Shown: positions 23,006 through 34,395 of the stretch, piece by piece
How positions within the stretch are numbered: position 1 is the first letter of the stretch
How the letters are laid out: each line of letters starts with the position of its first letter
Assembly (NCBI GenBank): GCA_036362985.1
Contig: JAYGXS010000002.1
Coordinates: 16,000,761 to 16,064,760 of the forward strand
Direction of reading: 5' to 3'
Source of the DNA: Ligula intestinalis
Taxonomy: Eukaryota; Platyhelminthes; Cestoda; Diphyllobothriidea; Diphyllobothriidae
Length of the DNA stretch: 64,000 nt
Position numbers and translations under genes: made by a program
Notes under the pieces: generated by a model
Databases searched by the model: none
The model's input: only the letters and a program-made list of their open reading frames with translations
Told to the model about the DNA's origin: nothing

Positions 23006-24463
23006 ATGAATATTTTCTGTTTGTCGATACTGCTCGTTGTCGGGCTGGCATACGCAAGGTTCATGCGTAAGTCTTAATTAAACCCGAATTTTATATTCTT
23101 ATGTTTAATTTATTTTCAAAAAGAGCTAAAAAACAAAATAAGTCGCAAAAAGTCTGTTTGCATATTCATTTAAGGGATTAAGTAGCTACGACTTCTTAAA
23201 TCCTTAGAGTTTTATAAATTCAAAGATTTTCTTTTACGTCCTTACCACAAGATTTGCGAAGAATCAAACTCCACGTACATGGCCAACGATAGTAGCTAAT
23301 ATTAAATACCAATGCTAAAATAACATTCGCACTTTTTCAATAACGGGGAAAATAAAGTTCACAAGTAGGCAATTAGAGAGTTCTGACAAGCTATGTTGAA
23401 TTTTAAGAACTAAAATTAACAAAGAGTCTACATATCTAAGAAAAAACAAAGAGCCAAAGCTAATTTGCGGGTATACTAGTATTTTTACCAGTACCTGATA
23501 TATCAAGATTCAACGAGACCTTGTATCCTTCTTTTCAAAATTCACCATAATTTGGCGCGGGTTGAAGTCTGTTAACCAGGAAAATATGTTTTGCTACACG
23601 TTGAACAGTCCGAGGAGAGTGAATCAGTATACAGAATTTTCGTGTCCATAATTGAGCAAAGACACCAATATCATATTTGCACTAGACCTATGTTCTGAAA
23701 GTTTATAGACGTAGATAATTTAATAAACTGATGATTCACTAGAATAGATGAGAATAGATTGAAAAAAAACTAAGTTTTTGAACCTGCACGCAGGAAGACA
23801 AACTCATTTACATTAACATCCAACCGGAGTAGGGGGTCAAGAAGCCAAATTATTCGAAGGAATCGGCCATGAACTAAAATTAATAATTCGATTTTTGAGT
23901 AATACTCTAAGCTCATTAACTTCAGAACTAGAGCATTTGATGTAAACTCTTGTGAAGAAAGCAGTTAGTTGTTTTAACAAACACAAAGAACCACAGCTTG
24001 AATGCTTCAGAAGATGAGCAAAGAACATAAATTAATCGCTTTTTAAGCACTAACTTGAACTTTTAATTATGGTAAAAAGATATCGAAGTTTATTATACAT
24101 GGAACAGGTTCTCTTGTAGTTTACGGTTGCATTTTATCAGTGTAATGACTTTTATTTTTCTTGTTAGCACGAGACTCCTTTCCACTGGCAATGCTCCCAG
24201 ACAATATGGAGCAGGATGAGGAGATACCAAAAGGCCTGTATGAGGTTCTTCAATATCTGCGCCACAAAAAGGGGAATATATTTCGCTTCGGGAAACGGAA
24301 CTCGCTCGAACGCATGCAGTACCCAGCCAACGTACGTCATTATATATCCTGGGACCTATTTACTTGCTCAAAAATCAGTTTTATCCCTCTCATTCTTATT
24401 TAGACGCGGGAAATAGAGATCATTGAGCTCACACAAAAGTATCCTGCCCGCAGCCAGGTTTAA
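23006..24463 (+). CDS. FMRFamide-like peptide precursor (GNIFRFamide)
   Basis: Three coding exons, 23006-23066, 24168-24331 and 24404-24463, encode 94 residues. Residues 1-17 (MNIFCLSILLVVGLAYA) form a typical signal peptide with Ala-X-Ala at the cleavage site. An acidic spacer (NMEQDEEIP) follows. Then comes a single peptide flanked by KK and KR: GNIFRF-Gly-Lys-Arg, where Gly donates the C-terminal amide. A short C-terminal spacer ends in RSQV and a stop. Junctions are GTAAGT...TTGTTAG (phase 1) and GTACGT...TTATTTAG (72-nt intron, phase 0), and all frames agree. GNFFRFamide is a known tapeworm FMRFamide-like peptide that acts on neuromuscular tissue; here Phe3 is Ile. The product would be processed in the neurosecretory pathway. 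The single peptide copy and about 94-residue length suit a flatworm FLP precursor. Confidence 0.88.
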
Positions 24464-26695
24464 AATCATTATGGATAAATTATTCTTACCTTGAAAACGG
24501 GGCTAAAATATGACCAGAAAGGAAAATATTTTAATAATCGCATATCACATTGCGTCTTTTCATAAGCTATCATGTCTAAGCACTGCGGACTCTTGAATAT
24601 ATGGGACATAAAAGGACATCCAAACATCATCAATTTTATGTTGAGAAGATGTTTAACAGCGAGATGTGTTAAAAATTTTAACGACAAAATCATCAGTGAA
24701 GACAAAAAGACACTAGAAACGTCCTTTACCTGAAAGTATAAATAAAAATTTATGAAAGGTAAAATAAAAGGTAGTGGGCTAATATTCAGTTTTATAATGT
24801 TTCGCGTGTGCCATTGCATTTTCTGAGCAGACATGCGGAACAGTTTTATTATCCAACATTATCCTCGTCTGTGTGCTTTGATTAAATATAAGCAGAACGA
24901 TCATTCTCTAATAAGAACCATTGAGGGATTCATTTTGTTATACTTCACTCTACGGATACTTACCTATTCTTGTTCGTTGAATGGGCAAAAGGAAATGCTC
25001 ATATCCATCGCACGTGTTAGTCAAGTCTCCAACATGATACTACTACTTGCATGCAGCATCCCCAGAGATAACAAAAAGCTTTAGGAAGCTTGGCTGCAGT
25101 TCCAAAACTTCAAATGTTAAACTAACATTTTTGACTATTATTACATTTGCTGGTATTCAACATATACACAACTTCCTTTGCCGAAGTAAAAAAACTTGCC
25201 TATCGTAAACAGTAACTTTTATGTTGATAATCCATCGACAATAAAACAAAATTTTATTTCCTATGGTTATGTGTTTCCTGATAACTAAAATGTACTGCTT
25301 GATTTTTTAGTAAATGCAAAGACTAAACTTGGTCTTCCATATTATTTAAACGTTACATAAAAAGTCATATGCCCAAGCGTTTTGATTAGTTTTTATGCAA
25401 AAGGTTGGTTATATCTTACCTCACAATGGTAAAATGTCGAACTTGGCATGGGAGACAGAAAGGAAAAATGGAACAACAGCTTGTAAGATTAAGTAAGTTG
25501 ATTGGGCAAATCGAGAAAGCCAAGCCGTTATAATTCCTCCTGGAGCGGCTTATTAATTTTAAATAAGCCCTCAAGACAGCTATCACTCACAAAAAGGTAC
25601 AATATAAATAATCATACTTGCAGTGAACAGTGTAAAATCTGAATCAATCTTTCTTATTCTTGGAAGACCAAAAGAATCTGCTTGTTTAAACGCACAACTG
25701 TACGCATGCCATAATTTTTTTTTTCTCGTATCCGCAAATAGTGGGTAAGTATGTACACGCCGAGTGGTTTACGTGTAAATACACATAAGCGGTTTCAATA
25801 GTTTAATCTTCCCTTCAATTTGGATAAAAATCAGAGCTACGTTATAACATGTTGGTCTTTATGGTTCTTCACAACACAACTGCGATGCCTTCGGCCGATT
25901 TATAGTTTTCTCAAAGTTCTCTGTGCAACTATTAAAAAAGCATATGAAGGTGACGATATCTGCAGTAGAATTTCTTTGCAGGATGGGAGTTATGAAAATG
26001 TTTTACCATAAAAAATCTGACTGTCAGTCCGGGACAGCAGCATTTCGATCGAAAGGGCATTTATCAGTCAAATAAGTAGAGTTTTACTAAAGTACCTATA
26101 ATACTGGTATAACTCTCCCATACTGTTCCAAGTGGATATTTGGCGAGTAAACAATGAGTAAATTTGAGTCGCCTAACTTTTTTGAACTTGGCCCTTCCAA
26201 TTTAAATTCTTTTATCCTAGATTGCGCCCATATATGTACACTAGCCTTGCTATGATTCGTCTAATTCATAAAGTTGTTTTTAGATCCCTTTCGTGTGGAT
26301 GGTGTAGATTCGGTTTTCAAAGAGAAACTCAATCAAAGTATCTCTACCTATGACAGCTTCCACCTAACGCATTGCAAGCAAATAAGAAGTTAAGAAAATC
26401 AAATGCCTTAATCGATTGCATTTCAAGTTCTACAAATATTCCCATTCTTAAGTTGAGAAGTCAAGATTGGCAAACATATGTTTTCAGCAAATCATCGTCA
26501 GGCCAGAACATTTGCAAGGTAATTAAAGCTATACAGATAGACAGGGTTAAATAGTGTAGTCTAATTACAATTCATATGGTGCCGTGACCAGGATGGCATT
26601 CCCAAAAATTAAAATAAATTCTATTCTCTGTGAAAAATTAAGGCGTTAATTTCTACTGGGCTTATGTTGGCCTTTGCCATTCTTGGACAGATTGT
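24464..26695. other. no gene recognised; 3' flank of the neuropeptide gene
   Basis: AATAAA-type signals occur within the first 300 bp (for example near 24743). Short ORFs further right lack recognisable features. Candidate exon-like pieces near 26280-26550 were considered and not accepted. Confidence 0.4.
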
Positions 26696-26699
26696 GCCT

Positions 26700-26935
26700 T
26701 TTCAAAGGTTTCTTTGATATTTAAAGTTGCAAACATTCCCATCAGAGAATTCAGAAGAATATTTGGTTAGCATACGTAGCTTTTGATAAATTCTCTTTGG
26801 GCCATTATATTTATATAGACAGGAGGTAAAAAGTAACATGCTGGCAATTATGTTCATCGTAATTTGCCTGTAACAATTAACATAATTACGTATGCTCACC
26901 AGATATTCGTCTGGTTTCTTTGATGTTTAACTTAA
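26700..26935 (-). repeat. PLE terminal-repeat pieces (third lineage), inverted pair
   Basis: 26700-26880 aligns in order with 34995-35170: CCCATCAGAGAA, AGCATACGTA, AAATTCTCTTTGGGCC, ATTTATAT, TTTGCCTGTAAC. From about 26886 the strand switches: ACGTATGCTCACCAGATATT is the plus-strand counterpart of the same block. No coding part is attached. Confidence 0.5.
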
Positions 26936-27760
26936 ACTGCCCTGATACATGGACGCTTTGTTACCAGGTTCTTAAAAACATTTAACCTTTTGCGGTATTA
27001 GTCGCCGATTTGAAGTATTGCCATGTGGTTGTGACTGAAGGTGGAATACGGACATACATATATACAACTGCTTGGTGATTTTATATATATAAAAACACAG
27101 GAGAAGCATGTTGATAGATAGACGATTTAAAATAAGTTAGTACTTCTGCAATTCATACAAACAACGCTCTTTCGACCTACTTATGCATATGAAGTAGATT
27201 AATGGATCTGACGGATAATGCTTATCATTCTTCAGTGACAGTAAATCATTGTTTACCCAACATTATTGTTAAATGTATTCTTATCTCATTTTAGGAATTA
27301 TCGTAGACTGACTGACGAGAACCAAATGGAGGACTTTATACCTTAATTTTGAACAGCTTTTGCAATATAACTTGCAATCGAGTAAATGCCGTTTCTTCCT
27401 ACTGACTTGTCACTTGAGTCGCAGGGGCTCCAGCAGTAGTCAGTCAGGGTCCACATAATGTAAACATTATTTTAAATTGGGGTAAAAGTTAATTTCATCG
27501 CCCATTTTAAATACCACTAGCGGGACCGGTGGTATTCGTTTAGTCTTCAGTTTATTGATTAATTTATTAGTTCAGTTTACTTTTAGCTTGGTTTCAATTT
27601 TACTTAGAAAGCAACATATACTTAGTCATGTGGCAAATGGTTGTGTGATCACATCCACCCATGACAGCTGAAAGGCATTAAATACCAGGGCAGGTGTGCT
27701 TTGCATATGATCGGTGTACACATATGTACTAATCTATTTCCCAATCAACAACCGGCAAAA
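26936..27760. other. no gene; flank with an interspersed module
   Basis: AT-rich. About 27690-27735 carries CAGGGCAGGTGTGC, ATGATCGGTGTACACATATG and TACTAATCTATT, the module also found near 9515 and 38177-38222, directly upstream of a SINE. Confidence 0.4.
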
Positions 27761-27764
27761 CATC

Positions 27765-27925
27765 GAGCCCGATAGCTCAGGGGTTGGGGCGTTCGCCCCT
27801 GACCGGAGTGACGTGGGTTCAAATCTCGAGTGTGGCGGCAATTTCCGCGGCTACACTGGAGTTGGGTATCTGTATCTGATGAGGCCTAATGAAGTCGAAA
27901 TATGTATGTTGCAAGTCCCAATTTT
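27765..27925 (+). mobile_element. tRNA-derived SINE, copy A
   Basis: The head resembles a tRNA gene, with A box TAGCTCAGGGG and B box GGTTCAAATCT at normal spacing. A body follows with GTGGCGGCAATTTCCGC, shared with copy B at 37.9-38.05 kb, then CTGATGAGGCCTAATGAAG, TCGAAATATG, which aligns with the hammerhead part of the other SINEs but is eroded beyond the core. Transcribed by RNA polymerase III if active. Confidence 0.7.
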
Positions 27926-28838
27926 TCTGCCGGTAATGCCTAAAAAAGAAGATTATTAGTTTTCTCAAAATCCTCATTGATATTCTGTCTGTCTGCTCCA
28001 CTTTTGGTATCTTAGAACCGAGCTTAAAAGTAAACAAATACACTGCAAAATACTCCGGCACGCCTATAAAAGTGATTTCTTTCATTTTCGGCAGATGTAT
28101 CCCTAATGTTTAGGGAGGTCAAAAAACTGGTCAAAATTTCCCATTTTGATCCTGACTTCACCTTCAAAAAAGTAAAGTACACAGATAGTCGACGCTGAAG
28201 TAGCCAAGAAAAGTATTTTTTAAAGAGATAATTTGTGATGGAAACTTCTCTTTTTAAACTTAAGCATATCCATTCGCGACTTTTGTAGTGGAGGATTTGT
28301 TAACTTGGCAATTAGTTGAAATGTTTGGGTAATTCTAAAACCATCACCCAAGCAGACAGCCGCATAAGGAAGAATGTTTAAAAATTCGTTATTTAGGTAA
28401 ACGCATAGGATATAATCCTTATTCATTACCAATCGACTAAAGCCAGTGAAAAATCGTAAAGCCTTGGTAATAATTTCAAGAACGATGTGAACCTACTTGT
28501 AATCTAAATCCTTAAATAAATAAAAGTTATACGACGGAACAAAATCTCCTTAGTGTACACAAAATGGTACGTTTACGATCGTACCTGACAATTCCATTGA
28601 AATCTATAAGTCACTGACCGACATGTCCGCACGTGGGCTTATGAAACGTCATGCTTTCATGTTCTCTCAATCGGTGAAATCATGCGAAAATCTGGTTGCC
28701 TTAGTTCAACGTATTTCAAGCAATGTATAAGCGGAAGAAATATCTAGCGATGCTTGCGAAACCATGTTGGAATACATACTCAAACTTTGGGCTCGTCGTT
28801 AACAGCCATACGTTAGATTGCACGTAATACGGAAACAT
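27926..28838. other. no gene recognised
   Basis: AT-rich, short ORFs only. Nothing supportable. Confidence 0.4.
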
Positions 28839-28840
28839 TT

Positions 28841-28920
28841 CAAGTCAAGTCAAGCTTGTTAAGGGAAATATAGGAAAACGCCTTTGAACCTTCTATTGGT
28901 ACATAGTGTTTACGAAATGC
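28841..28920 (-). mobile_element. LINE 3' end with (TTGAC)n tail, copy 1
   Basis: On the minus strand a conserved 3' terminal segment (AAGGCGTTTTCCTATATTTC) ends in tandem TTGAC units. The same segment recurs at 29101-29189. Short tandem repeats at the 3' end are typical of CR1-like non-LTR elements. No coding part is present, so these are heavily 5'-truncated copies. Confidence 0.55.
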
Positions 28921-29100
28921 ATCAGCACAACCGAACGTTTCAAAGAGGTCGTTGACACAATTGTAGGCAACTACTTGCTTGTTTCAAGTAATACACTCAC
29001 ATTTGGTGATGTCAGTTAACAAGAGCCAGCAGTGTAACTGAGCAAGGAGAGCAGACAGGGAAAAAACGCCTAAGGCATGGCTCATAATTCAAAATGGAAT

Positions 29101-29189
29101 GTCAAGTCAAGTCAAGTCAAATTTATTAAAGGAAATATAGGCAAACGCCTTTGAACTCCCTCTTGGTACATAGGATTTAAGAAATGTAT
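29101..29189 (-). mobile_element. LINE 3' end with (TTGAC)n tail, copy 2
   Basis: Same terminal segment as 28841-28920 (minus strand AAGGCGTTTGCCTATATTTC), with an AATAAA motif just before four TTGAC units. Similarity covers about 80 bp on the coding side. Confidence 0.55.
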
Positions 29190-29515
29190 CAAAATATTTT
29201 TAAAACACGTATTTTCCAACGTAATGCTACTGGTGCTACTTTAATCACTCAGTTATTTTCATTAAAAGGCTTTCTCTACATTTAAAACCAAAATTTAGCT
29301 AATACGCCTGATTTTCACTTTTCGGAATTTTCCCATTTTCTATAAAAAGGTGATATTTCTAAAACAACGTCATTTTACTTTATAAATCACAATATGCCCC
29401 ATTTTGAAGAACGACCATTACTTTATTGCTGTGAGACTTTGAGAGCCAAAGTTTGAGCTTATGTTGCGTAACAGGGAGTTTTTTATCAAAATAACCTTTG
29501 ATTTCATGAGTTAGA
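29190..29515. other. no gene recognised
   Basis: AT-rich spacer between the LINE tail and a PLE. Nothing coding seen. Confidence 0.4.
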
Positions 29516-29519
29516 CCAC

Positions 29520-29825
29520 CTACTGTATATGGGCGCTGGCTGTTGGCAAGGTGGTTGCTACAGCTTGGCTCAGACGCCTCTTAGAAGTTCGCTTTGTCCG
29601 TCCTCTTGAGATGGGACTCGAATGAATATTTGCTTCTTCTCTGCTGTTAACACTTACGGCTTTGGCGGTCTTTCAGCTACGTTGTTAGAGATAAATCGAC
29701 TGGGATATTCATTTTGTCAAAAGCGCCTTCAACTATTTTAAGCTCTTCGTCGATGCTATCAGTCGAGCTGATCCTCTTTGCCCTTCGAGTCAGACATCGT
29801 ACTAGACTCAAGTCTGGACAGAGCC
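29520..29825 (-). repeat. inverted fragment of PLE RT/EN linker
   Basis: The minus strand reads NLVRCLTRRAKRISSTDSID, EELKIVEGAFDKMN, then NNVAERPP and EKKQIFIRVPSQEDGQSE. The plus-strand continuation of the same element at about 30895-31190 encodes the same blocks (LTDSIKAKLKIVEGVFRQNG; IFIRVPFQEDGPSG). It is thus an inverted partial copy attached to the 5' side of the plus-strand PLE. Confidence 0.65.
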
Positions 29826-30098
29826 AGCTAGCAACACACAGCCTCCGAGCCACCTTCGAATTCGTGGACGGTGTCAAAGAGCTCGGCCTGAATGGTGTGG
29901 TGATGTTTTCACTAGATGTATCGTCCCTGTTCACTAAAGTGTCGGTCACAGAAACCGTCAATTACATCTGTGAATTCGGTACTTCGAAGCAGCAGGACAT
30001 AAGAATGTTAGTAAAAGCACTGAAGGAATTAGTATAAAGGTGCACCTTGAATGTGCAATTCCTATTTGACAAAAGCCTGTGTACACAGTTGGACGGAG

Positions 30099-30105
30099 TA
30101 ACTAT
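30099..30105 (+). repeat. target-site duplication, left
   Basis: TAACTAT, identical to 30549-30555. Removing the intervening DNA and one copy rejoins LDGVT to MGPLGPLLANIF in frame, the expected PLE RT motif. Confidence 0.8.
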
Positions 30106-30548
30106 AGGAGTTAAGGCTAAGACGGTTAACCCTAACACCTAAAATCTCCGAGGCCCGGTTCCTTAGGATATAGGAGAAGTCTTGAGAAGGCCAGAGAAGA
30201 AGGAAGAGTTTATTGTGTACACAGGACGGAGAAGGTGTGTTTACTCGCGGATGCCCGCAGTCCGAATGCTAGGGCGTCAATTCCGGAGTGACTAGAGCAT
30301 CAGGAACCGTCGGCGAATGCTTTGTCCCGGGGTCCAATGGGGCTGCTGATGTCTAGACTAGCGCGTGCGCACGCCCTTGAGGTTGGCTAACGCTGGCTAG
30401 CCTGAGCGCGCGTTCGCGCTGAGGAGTATGTGCTCGTCGGTCAAGGACAGTTAGCGCCTAGCCTAGAAGTGGGCGCGCAGGCAGGCTAAAGGCGCCATGC
30501 GTCAGCGATTGGTCTCGGGCTGCAAGTGGCTGCAACAAGGCCACTACA
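30106..30548 (-). mobile_element. 443-bp GC-rich insertion, possible solo LTR
   Basis: Bounded by the TAACTAT duplication and much richer in G+C than its surroundings. Read on the minus strand it begins TGTAGTGGCC and contains AATAAA (in CACAATAAACTC) about 120 bp before its end, which would suit an LTR with a polyadenylation signal. The other end (AACTCCTA) is not a clean CA, so the LTR identity is tentative. It has no ORF. It could also be a non-autonomous DNA element. Confidence 0.6.
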
Positions 30549-30555
30549 TAACTAT
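30549..30555 (+). repeat. target-site duplication, right
   Basis: TAACTAT, partner of 30099-30105; the ATG inside ACTATGGGC is the Met of the PLE motif MGPLGPLLAN. Confidence 0.8.
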
Positions 30556-31844
30556 GGGCCCCTTGGCCCGCTTCTAGCGAATATATTCATGGGCAAACTG
30601 GAAGCCTCGTGAATTCGTTACTAGATAAATAGTCTGACGTACTACAGACACTAAGTGGATGATTTATTCGCGCATGCATCGAAACAACCCAACACTTATC
30701 TCTTATGCATACCATAAATCAGACGCACTCTTTTATCAAGTCTACCCTAAAAGAAGAACAGTCCGGATCGCTCCCATTCCTCAAGGTACTACTGAATAAA
30801 AGAGCTGACGGAATTATTAAATGTAGAGTCTATCGTAAAAGGACATGGTCCGGACAATACACCCATTTTGCTAGATTCGTACAGTAAAAACTTCAAACAT
30901 AATTTAGTACGATGTTTGACGCAAAGGGTGAAAAGGATCTGCTTGACTGATAGCATCAAAGCGAAACTTAAGATTGTTGAAGGCGTTTTTCGACAAAATG
31001 GACATCTCAGTTGATTTATCGCTGAGAACGTGGCTGAAAGGCAGCTCAAGCCCTTGATGTTACCAGCAGAGAAGAAGTGAATATTCATCAGGGTCCCATT
31101 TCAAGAGGATGGACCAAGCGGACATCTAAGGAGGCGCCTGAGTATAGCTGTAGCAACCACCATTCCAGTAGCCAACGCTCATGTACTGTTCTCCACTTCC
31201 CCATCCAATATGGAGAGATGAAGGACAAACTGCCAGCCAAGAACACCTCTATTTGCATCTATTCATTCGCCTGCTCCTGTATGGCAGAAGATATTGGGCG
31301 TACGAGCCAAAGATTGTCCAAAAGAGTACGTTAATACATTGCAGTATGGTTAGGAAAGGGTGAAGTGAACGTAACAAACAGTTCCATTCTAGCGCACCTG
31401 TTAGGCTCAGACCATCGCGTGGATGCCAGTGAGGCCTTTCAAGTGATATACAAGGTGCTCTTAATGTATTAAAAATTAGTTTGGCAGCGTTTGCTGGCTA
31501 CAGCAGAAGTGGCCGCCATCAGGCTACGCCGATCGGCCCGGTGAGCCGGAACGAACTTCATAACGCCGCCGCAGTTATCATGGCTGAAAGTCGTTGATGC
31601 AACGGTCCGCAGCTTATCACCTCTCTCGAATACCAGTACCCCGTAAAGCTGATCAGAGTTTTGACCACAATTATCCGCCTTCCTTCCCCTCCGTCCCCAT
31701 CTACCCTGAAAACCGTTTTTTTTTCTTTCAACTCGAATCGTTTATTTAGTTAATAAGGATATAAATGTACATGCCTGATGAAAATTTCTCGCAAGCAAAC
31801 TTATTTTCGCGAATTTATCGTCTAAACAAAAGTTATAAAAATAA

Positions 31845-32435
31845 AAATAACTACAGTGCTAGGGACTAGGGTGAGGTAAGAAGTGTCAAGAACGCACCTG
31901 TTGCATGTGCGTGCGTCTGTCGTCTGATCTTAAATTTATCATGGGAACTTCCGCAATAGAAACTGTCACTGACAGGAACTCTTCGGCTTAAACCAGCAAA
32001 CTTTTTTAAATGTTTCGAAAAAACCGCGCACTCAAGCACGAGCCCACCCCTCAACAGGAAGATGTCGCAGCTGTTGTTGTACATGAGGATTCTACTATGT
32101 ACCCTCTATGTAGTTACATTTTGCGCAACCGTAACCATGGAGCGTACCCTCTTCCACGAAGTGTAAATCTAGCAGCTGAAGTAGATTTGTAACTGACTTT
32201 AACTTCCTTCGACGTTGTGTCCTAGTCTTGCCTTACGCTAAACTACTATGTTATTCGTATAAACTGGAACACACGCATCCCAAGAAATTTTAATTTGAAG
32301 ATGTTCTTTCTTTGCCAAAGAAATCAATAGTTATATGGGGTGAGACGTGACTGGTAGGTGTGACCTCAGTTAGTCTCTGTCGTGCGGCCTCTGTCTTTTC
32401 CATCGTTCTTTGACGTGCTTATAAATACCATCCAA
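31845..32435. other. no gene recognised
   Basis: No supportable ORF or repeat; possibly UTR of the flanking PLE relics. Confidence 0.35.
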
Positions 32436-32439
32436 CTCT

Positions 32440-33060
32440 ACGTGCCGGCTGATGCATGAATCGTCGGAGTGCATGGCTTCGAGTAATTATCGGCTATTTT
32501 TAGGGGCAAACTCCGACAATGCGTGTTTTATCCTATGCAAACGCGTCTTCTGTGTCGATGTGATGCATAGCCTACTCTGCTAAATAGTCACGTCTCTTCA
32601 GGGCCAATTAGCGCTCGTGGATGCATGTGGAGACGAATCTTCCTGTTTGGCCATAATATTCAGTATCACAACCTCCGCATGGAATTTTGTAGATGACTTC
32701 TTTCTTATTGAGGTAGCTGACCCTATCCTTAGGGTATACTAGCTGGGTGCGTAGAGAAGCTATCGGTTTGTGCGCATCTTTTATTTGTTATTTGGCAAGT
32801 GTCTTTCAACGAGTTCAGACACATTCCTTAAATAAGGGAGGACTCGATATGTATTTTTTTTCAGCGCTTGAGTGGAACTAGCTGGTTCCTTTTTGTTGTG
32901 TTGTTGTAGTTGTTTCATGCATCGGCGCATAAAGCCTCCGGAGTAAACATTTCGGAAAAGCAAATCAAACAAGTAATAAAGCTCTATTCGGTAGGTTTGT
33001 TCGTCAGAGCAGTGTTTCTTTGCTCGGCATAGCATCTACTTCAAAATAAAATGTTGTCTG
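32440..33060 (-). pseudogene. Penelope-like linker and GIY-YIG endonuclease relic (fourth lineage)
   Basis: The minus strand reads RAKKHCSDEQTYRIELYYLF, MRRCMKQLQQHNKKEP and YRVLPYLRNVSELVERHLPN. After a two-base shift come RTQLVYPKDRVSYLNKK, EVIYKIPCGGCDTEYYGQTG, RFVSTCIHE, and with stops DAFA.DKTRIVG. The motifs IYKIPC and YYGQTGR are well conserved, but at least five stops lie in the C-terminal half. The closest copy in the window is the plus-strand fragment at 40.4-40.7 kb. The RT is missing. Confidence 0.75.
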
Positions 33061-33383
33061 GCGAAAGTCGGCGGGGATTTGATCAGTCGAACGTCAAGCG
33101 TGGCTTTAAAACGGTGTCACAGGGGGCAAATACACTGTGCTCCTCAATTTCAATCCAACATGTATTTGCATCTTTGGGGTTCTTTTCAGAACCGCGTGCA
33201 CTATGGTATTCAAAAAGAAAGCGAAATTAATTCTCTTGTATTCACTCAGGTGTGGAAAAACATAGCCGCCACTCAAAGGTGATTCAAAATTCATGAAAGT
33301 GCATTCCTTGCAGATAATTAAAAAATTGCGATCTGTAATTCAAAGCATTTTTCAGATACAAATTTGAAGCAGGCGAAAATGGC

Positions 33384-33794
33384 AGAATTTATTTGTACAA
33401 ATAAATATCGAGAGAGCTTATTAACCATTTTCTCTCTTTGCATGCATAACGAAGCAATTGGAGAGCACATCATTTTGAATTTTCACAGAATCGATAGTTG
33501 CAAGGTCATTTTAACGTGCCGCATGGTTTAAAGTAATGTTAACTTTAAACCTGGGAAGAAAAGAGGAAGGGTAAATACATACCACACTTTTATTCTTGTT
33601 AATTACCCTCTCTAATTTTCTTCCCAAGTTTTAAGTTGACATTGCGTTTGACCATGCGCCACGTTAAACTGACCTTGCTAGCATGGATTCTGTGAAAATT
33701 CAAAATGATGTGTTCTCTAATTACTTCAATATTCATGCAAAGAGAAGAGGTGGTTGATAAGCTCTCTCGAAATTTATTTGTGCAAATAAATTCT
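33384..33794. mobile_element. 411-bp foldback (palindromic) element
   Basis: Two arms of about 190 bp (33384-33573 and 33603-33794) are near-perfect inverted copies around a 30-nt centre. Both start AGAATTTATTTG.ACAAATAA and share TCGAGAGAGCTTAT.AACCA, GAATTTTCACAGAATC and GTTTAAAGT-type blocks. There is no ORF. It resembles a foldback or MITE-like DNA element; no target duplication is evident at the ends. Confidence 0.75.
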
Positions 33795-34390
33795 TATGAT
33801 TTGTAAATATAGAATCTAAATCATGTAAAATCATTAATGCGGCATTTCGCATTCCATCAAATCGGACATTTTTTGCCGTATAGTAATCATCAGACGCTTA
33901 AGAGTGCTAAATCAAAATGGCTTCATTCAGCTTCATAAGAAAACTTGGTCAAGCAAGTTAAGAACCAAAGCAGTAACCTTGGATCAATTGGTCAGCGGAG
34001 TTTTGCAGCACCCAAAACGTGCAATCGTCATGGCATACATAAATGGGGTGCCTACTGACAAATGACAGACATAAATCCCCATGAAGTTCGCCCTTGACAA
34101 GGAAAATTGCCCCGCTCCAAAAAAGACTTTATTATTCATGATTCAAAAACGTTCAACATTTACTAAACCGAAGCATTTCATAAAAAGCAAGTTTCTTTGA
34201 AAACTATTCAGAAGGTATGACCCAAATGATGAGCGCATATGACAAGAAAGGGATTCATTGACTTGATGCTTCGGAATTACGCTAGGACCCAACAGGCAAG
34301 GATGGTGCGTGTTTCAGGGCTACATGAGTTTCCGGATGCAATTATTATAAATAAATAAATTAACATTTGAGGCGCCCGGAGAGCCCTATT
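33795..34390. other. no gene recognised
   Basis: AT-rich, with no ORF or repeat that could be named. Confidence 0.4.
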
Positions 34391-34395
34391 ATAAT

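Larger units (their letters stand above)
29826..31340 (+). pseudogene. Penelope-like RT/EN pseudogene (third lineage), split by an insertion
   Basis: RT fragments are readable in order: VVMFSLDVSSLFTKVSVTET (catalytic SLDVxSLFTKV block), LDGVT, then after a 443-bp insertion MGPLGPLLANIFMGKLEA, VDDLFAH (catalytic YVDD-type motif), LKEEQSGSLPFLKVLLNKRA and CRVYRKRTWSGQYTHFA. The linker (LTDSIKAKLKIVEGVF) and the start of a GIY-YIG domain (NTSICIYSFACSC, DIGRTSQRLSKRV) follow. Several stops and shifts make it inactive. UTR and pLTR-like sequence continues to about 31840 (CCTGATGAAAATTTCTCGC). Confidence 0.8.

Noticed and set aside
26281..26560. Possible exon after TTTTTAG (PFRVDGVDSVFKEKLNQSIS...) and the ORF following it
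   Set aside because: Adjacent to PLE repeat pieces, no matching donor in the same frame, no recognisable protein.
27296..27345. Possible terminal exon after CATTTTAG ending ...EDFIP and stop
   Set aside because: No upstream exon in a compatible phase was found, and the segment is too short to judge alone. It does not join in frame to the neuropeptide exons in a sensible way.
27875..27910. Hammerhead in SINE copy A (CTGATGA ... GTCGAAAT)
   Set aside because: Core CTGATGA and GAAA are present, but the base at the cleavage site would be G and no stem I partner exists; kept only as a relic within the SINE.
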